Shown piece after piece: positions 6,959 through 10,064 of a DNA stretch of 10,064 bases. The notes beneath the pieces were generated by a model. That model worked only from the letters and a program-made list of their open reading frames with translations, was not told the origin of the DNA and did no database searches. The first letter of the stretch is position 1. Each line of letters opens with the position of its first letter. Made by a program: the position numbers and the translations under genes. The DNA lies in NCBI GenBank assembly GCA_937952895.1, contig CALFYC010000225.1, positions 1 to 10,064 of the forward strand, in the 5' to 3' direction. The DNA is from an uncultured Neisseriaceae bacterium (GTDB lineage: Bacteria; Pseudomonadota; Gammaproteobacteria; Burkholderiales; UBA11063).

Positions 6959-9622
6959 CTAAATTTCCCAAGGATTCGCTTTTTTCGCATTTAATTTATA
7001 TCTTTTTAATGCGTTAGAAACTTCTTTTGCATCAATTAAATTATTTTTCAATAGCCCATACAAAGCCGCAACAGTAATATAGTAACGATCAACTTCAAAA
7101 AAGCTTCTTAAAGCTTTTCTAAAATCGGAACGACCATAACCATCTGTTCCTAAAGTAACATAGGTTCCTGGAACATATTCACGAATTTGATCAGAATAAT
7201 TCCGAATATAATCTGTTGCTGAAATTGTTACACTTGCCTTTGTTTTTTCTAAAATCTCTGTGATATATGGTTTATTAGAAGCCTTTGTTGGATTTAACAT
7301 ATTTGATCTTGTTACATTCATCCCATCACGTCTTAATTTATTGTATGAAGTTGCTGAAAAAAGATTTACCTCTATACCAAAATCTTCATTAAGTAGATCA
7401 GCAGCAGCAATTACTTCTCTAAAAATAGTTCCACTACCCATCAAATTAACAACTAATTTCCCTTTACCCACTTTGGCAAATTGATAGCATCCATTAATGA
7501 TTCCATCTTCAACATTTTTTGGCGCATCTGGATGTGTATAATTTTCATTCATAAGGGTTAAATAATAAAATTTATCTTTATTTTCAACATACATTTCTTT
7601 TAGCCCATGACGCACAATCGTAACTACTTCATAAGCAAATGTTGGGTCATAACTTTCACAATTAGGAATTAAACCAGCCTGAATATGACTATGACCATCT
7701 TCATGTTGTAAGCCTTCACCGTTTAATGTTGTTCTACCTGCTGTTCCACCAAGTAAGAACCCTCTTGCACGCATATCACCGGCAGCCCAAGCTAAATCTC
7801 CAATACGTTGAAAACCAAACATTGAATAATAGATATAAAATGGAATCATTGTAATTCCATGATTGGCATGGCTAGTGGCCGCAGCAATCCAAGATGACAT
7901 AGCACCGGCTTCATTAATACCTTCTTGTAAAATCTGCCCCTTAACATCTTCTTTATAAAACATTAACTGACTTGAATCTTCTGGGGTATATAATTGTCCA
8001 ACATGTGACCAAATACCAAGCTGACGGAACATACCCTCCATACCAAACGTTCTTGACTCATCAGGTACAATTGGCACAATATATTTACCAATCTCTTTAT
8101 CTTTAACTAGTGTATTTAACATTCTTACAAATGCCATGGTAGTAGACATTTCTCGTTCACCAGTACTTTTTAAAAGCATCTCAAAATGCTCCAACGGAGG
8201 CACAACCAATTTACTCTTTATAACATGACGAATTGGATAGTACCCTCCTAATTTTTCACGCTGGCTGTGCAAATATTTATACTCAGAACTATCTTTTTCA
8301 GGACGAATAAAAGGTAATTTCTCAACTTCTTCATCTGATAATGGGATGTTAAATTTATCTCGAATTTTCTTTAACGTATCACTGGATAATTTTTTTTGGT
8401 TATGTGCAATATTTTGAGATTCACCCTCACCTTGCATACCATAACCCTTAATAGTTTTAGCTAAAATAACTACCGGCTTACCTTCATTATTATTAACAGC
8501 TTCGAAATAAGCTGCATAAATTTTACTTAAATCATGCCCCCCACGAGTCAAACGCCAGATATCATCATCCGATAAATCTTTGACTAATTCCAAACCTTCT
8601 GGATATTTACCAAAAAATTTCTCACGAATAAAATTTGCATCTTTTGCTCGATAGGTTTGATATTCACCATCAACAGTTTCCATCATAATTTTTCCTAGAA
8701 TTCCAGTTGTGTCTTTCTCAAGTAATTTATCCCAACCACTACCCCAAATAACTTTAATTACTTTCCACCCAGCACCAGCAAATAAACCTTCCATCTCTTG
8801 AATAATTTTACCATTACCATTAACTGGTCCATCTAAACGCTGTAGGTTACAATTAATCACATAAATTAAATTATCCAATTTATCACGAGTTGCAATATGA
8901 ATATTACCCAAGGTCTCAGGTTCAGAAGTTTCACCATCACCAATAAAGCACCAAACACGACGACCTGATGCATCAATTAGTCCACGATCACCAAGATATT
9001 TCATGAAGCGCGCTTGATAAAGTGCCATTAATGGTCCAAGCCCCATTGAAACCGTTGGAAATTGCCAATAATCAGGCATAAGCCATGGATGAGGATAAGA
9101 AGACAAGCCTGGTTGATTAGATTCTTGACGAAAATTATTTAACCGCTCATCATCTAAACGACCTTCCACATAACTTCTAGCATAAATACCAGGTGATGAA
9201 TGCCCTTGAAAAAATATCATATCTCCATGATTTGGGCCATTTGGTGCACGCCAAAAATGATTAAACCCAACTTCATATAAGCTGGAAGAAGATGCATAAG
9301 ATGCAATATGTCCACCTAATTCGCTACTAACCTTATTAGCCTTAACCACCATTGCAACAGCATTCCAGCGAATATATGCTGCAAGTTTATTTTCAATAGT
9401 TTTGTCCCCTGGATAAGCTATTTGATCTTTGGCACTAATCGTATTTACATAATCTGTAACCTTATCACCTAAAACACTTTTACCACAACGCTTTTGTAGG
9501 CGATTTGCCACTTCTTTAAGGAGAAACATGGCAGTCTCTGCAGAATTATAATCAATTACATTATCAATCGAATCAAGCCACTCTTGTAACTGTAATTGAT
9601 CTAAATCATTATAATCACTCAT
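6959..9622 (-). CDS. aceE: Pyruvate dehydrogenase E1 component, homodimeric type
   Basis: E1 decarboxylates pyruvate on thiamine diphosphate and reductively acetylates the lipoyl group of E2. The 887 residues equal the length I recall for E. coli AceE, and its key residues are in place: His105 and His141 in the N-terminal domain, the thiamine-diphosphate motif from GDGE (228-231) to NCNLQ (257-261), the mobile-loop His407 (NIAH), Glu522, the cofactor-activating Glu571 (GINEAGA) and His640 (GLQHEDGHSH). This is the single-chain alpha2-type E1 of most Gram-negative bacteria, not the alpha/beta heterotetramer. The start ATG at 9622 is preceded by AAAGGGA (9628-9634) with 5 nt spacing. It is the first gene of the minus-strand operon and divergent from the transaldolase gene. 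No frameshift or missing motif is visible. Confidence 0.97.
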   Translation of the reverse strand: MSDYNDLDQLQLQEWLDSIDNVIDYNSAETAMFLLKEVANRLQKRCGKSVLGDKVTDYVNTISAKDQIAYPGDKTIENKLAAYIRWNAVAMVVKANKVSSELGGHIASYASSSSLYEVGFNHFWRAPNGPNHGDMIFFQGHSSPGIYARSYVEGRLDDERLNNFRQESNQPGLSSYPHPWLMPDYWQFPTVSMGLGPLMALYQARFMKYLGDRGLIDASGRRVWCFIGDGETSEPETLGNIHIATRDKLDNLIYVINCNLQRLDGPVNGNGKIIQEMEGLFAGAGWKVIKVIWGSGWDKLLEKDTTGILGKIMMETVDGEYQTYRAKDANFIREKFFGKYPEGLELVKDLSDDDIWRLTRGGHDLSKIYAAYFEAVNNNEGKPVVILAKTIKGYGMQGEGESQNIAHNQKKLSSDTLKKIRDKFNIPLSDEEVEKLPFIRPEKDSSEYKYLHSQREKLGGYYPIRHVIKSKLVVPPLEHFEMLLKSTGEREMSTTMAFVRMLNTLVKDKEIGKYIVPIVPDESRTFGMEGMFRQLGIWSHVGQLYTPEDSSQLMFYKEDVKGQILQEGINEAGAMSSWIAAATSHANHGITMIPFYIYYSMFGFQRIGDLAWAAGDMRARGFLLGGTAGRTTLNGEGLQHEDGHSHIQAGLIPNCESYDPTFAYEVVTIVRHGLKEMYVENKDKFYYLTLMNENYTHPDAPKNVEDGIINGCYQFAKVGKGKLVVNLMGSGTIFREVIAAADLLNEDFGIEVNLFSATSYNKLRRDGMNVTRSNMLNPTKASNKPYITEILEKTKASVTISATDYIRNYSDQIREYVPGTYVTLGTDGYGRSDFRKALRSFFEVDRYYITVAALYGLLKNNLIDAKEVSNALKRYKLNAKKANPWEI

Positions 9623-9828
9623 TTTTGTCCCTTTAAAATCTTTTCTTTTATATTAGATAAACTAGTTCAATATTGAATAAATTTTTATCCGCATTAACCA
9701 CAACGGTTATGTTAGAATGTCGCATGATTCTAATTATCATAATATTTAAATATACTGGGCATTAGTATATCACAGCAATAGCTATATTTTATTTTGCATT
9801 GCACGTGGTTACTTGTTAAGGGGGAAAT
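9623..9828. promoter_or_regulatory. Divergent aceE / transaldolase regulatory region with three dyads
   Basis: This 206-nt gap must hold the promoters for aceE (minus) and the transaldolase (plus). Three symmetric elements occur: a perfect 12-bp palindrome TTCAATATTGAA (9666-9677); TTAGAAT and its inverse ATTCTAA (9712-9718 and 9727-9733, 8-nt spacer); and ATATACT and its inverse AGTATAT (9750-9756 and 9764-9770, 7-nt spacer). The second dyad contains a -10-like TAGAAT on both strands, with an extended TG on the plus strand. I could find no convincing -35 for either gene. The dyads have the size of operators for dimeric regulators, but none matches the PdhR-type site I know from E. coli, and chance symmetry in AT-rich DNA is possible. 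Confidence 0.4.
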
Positions 9829-10047
9829 ATGACTAGCAATTTAATGAGAATTAAGCATTTTGGTCAAAAAATTTGGTTAGATAATTTATCACGAGAACTT
9901 TTGAAATCTGGGGCATTAGCCAATTTCATTACAGAAGATGGAATTGCTGGAGTCACATCAAATCCGACGATTTTTCATAAAGCAATTGCCACAGATAAGC
10001 ACTATCAAGCTGATTTACAGAAATTAAAGCAAGAGGATTTAACCTTA
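9829..10047 (+). CDS. tal: Transaldolase, N-terminal fragment cut by the contig end
   Basis: Transaldolase moves a three-carbon dihydroxyacetone unit between sugar phosphates in the non-oxidative pentose phosphate pathway, through a Schiff-base lysine in the cytoplasm. Only the first 73 residues are genuine. They include IWLDNLSRELLKSG and the near-invariant VTSNPTIFHKAI segment, and resemble the type-2 transaldolase of about 350 residues found in Neisseria, actinobacteria and cyanobacteria. The catalytic lysine lies beyond the end. The ATG at 9829 follows a strong AAGGGGG (9818-9824) by 4 nt; a second in-frame Met at residue 6 has no such site. The frame runs on into the adapter bases, so residues after Leu73 (RSEEH) are artefacts. 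It diverges from aceE. Confidence 0.9.
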
Positions 10048-10064
10048 AGATCGGAAGAGCACAC
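10048..10064 (+). other. Illumina TruSeq adapter remnant at contig end (not genomic)
   Basis: The last 17 bases, AGATCGGAAGAGCACAC, are exactly the first 17 bases of the standard Illumina TruSeq read-1 3' adapter. They abut the window end with no base beyond. The real sequence stops at about 10047; the first base or two could coincide with the genome by chance. Confidence 0.95.

Noticed and set aside
9705..9720. Extended -10 promoter (TGTTAGAAT) for the transaldolase
   Set aside because: No -35-like hexamer lies 16-18 nt upstream and the distance to the start codon is over 100 nt; kept only as part of the dyad description.

Overview
The window is an AT-rich bacterial contig end (roughly one third G+C by eye, not computed). 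Gene content and protein style suggest a Gram-negative proteobacterium. A homodimeric, E. coli-type pyruvate dehydrogenase E1, a membrane ETF:ubiquinone oxidoreductase, a type-2 transaldolase beginning much like the Neisseria enzyme, and a ferritin-like di-iron protein of a kind I associate with betaproteobacteria together point to a low-GC Neisseriales or related betaproteobacterium. That placement is inference from remembered protein resemblance, not from a search.

Layout. Positions 2-1150 (+) hold the 3' part of an unrecognised gene that enters from beyond the left edge; it ends at a perfect 15-bp hairpin (1154-1192) that probably terminates transcription from both sides. Positions 1281-9622 are six genes, all on the minus strand, in the order aceE, ferritin-like di-iron protein, aceF, glycerophosphodiester phosphodiesterase, ETF-QO, SGNH hydrolase. 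Gaps are 118, 46 and 32 nt, a 1-nt TAATG overlap, then 56 nt, so the set looks like one transcription unit of about 8.3 kb. Positions 9623-9828 are a divergent regulatory region with three short dyad symmetries. Positions 9829-10047 (+) are the first 73 codons of a transaldolase. The last 17 bases (10048-10064) match the Illumina TruSeq adapter and are not genomic.

How the genes fit together. AceE and AceF are E1 and E2 of the complex that converts pyruvate to acetyl-CoA; the E3 gene (lpd) is not in the window. ETF-QO feeds electrons from flavoprotein dehydrogenases, such as those of beta-oxidation, into the quinone pool. The phosphodiesterase and the SGNH hydrolase could release glycerol-3-phosphate or acyl groups from lipid-derived substrates. 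The divergent transaldolase belongs to the pentose phosphate pathway. The cluster therefore reads as central carbon and lipid catabolism.

I see no mobile element, CRISPR array, RNA gene or defence system. The points most worth a second look are the adapter remnant at the contig end, the di-iron protein inserted between aceE and aceF together with mutually exclusive hairpins in its leader, and the altered metal-site residues in the phosphodiesterase.
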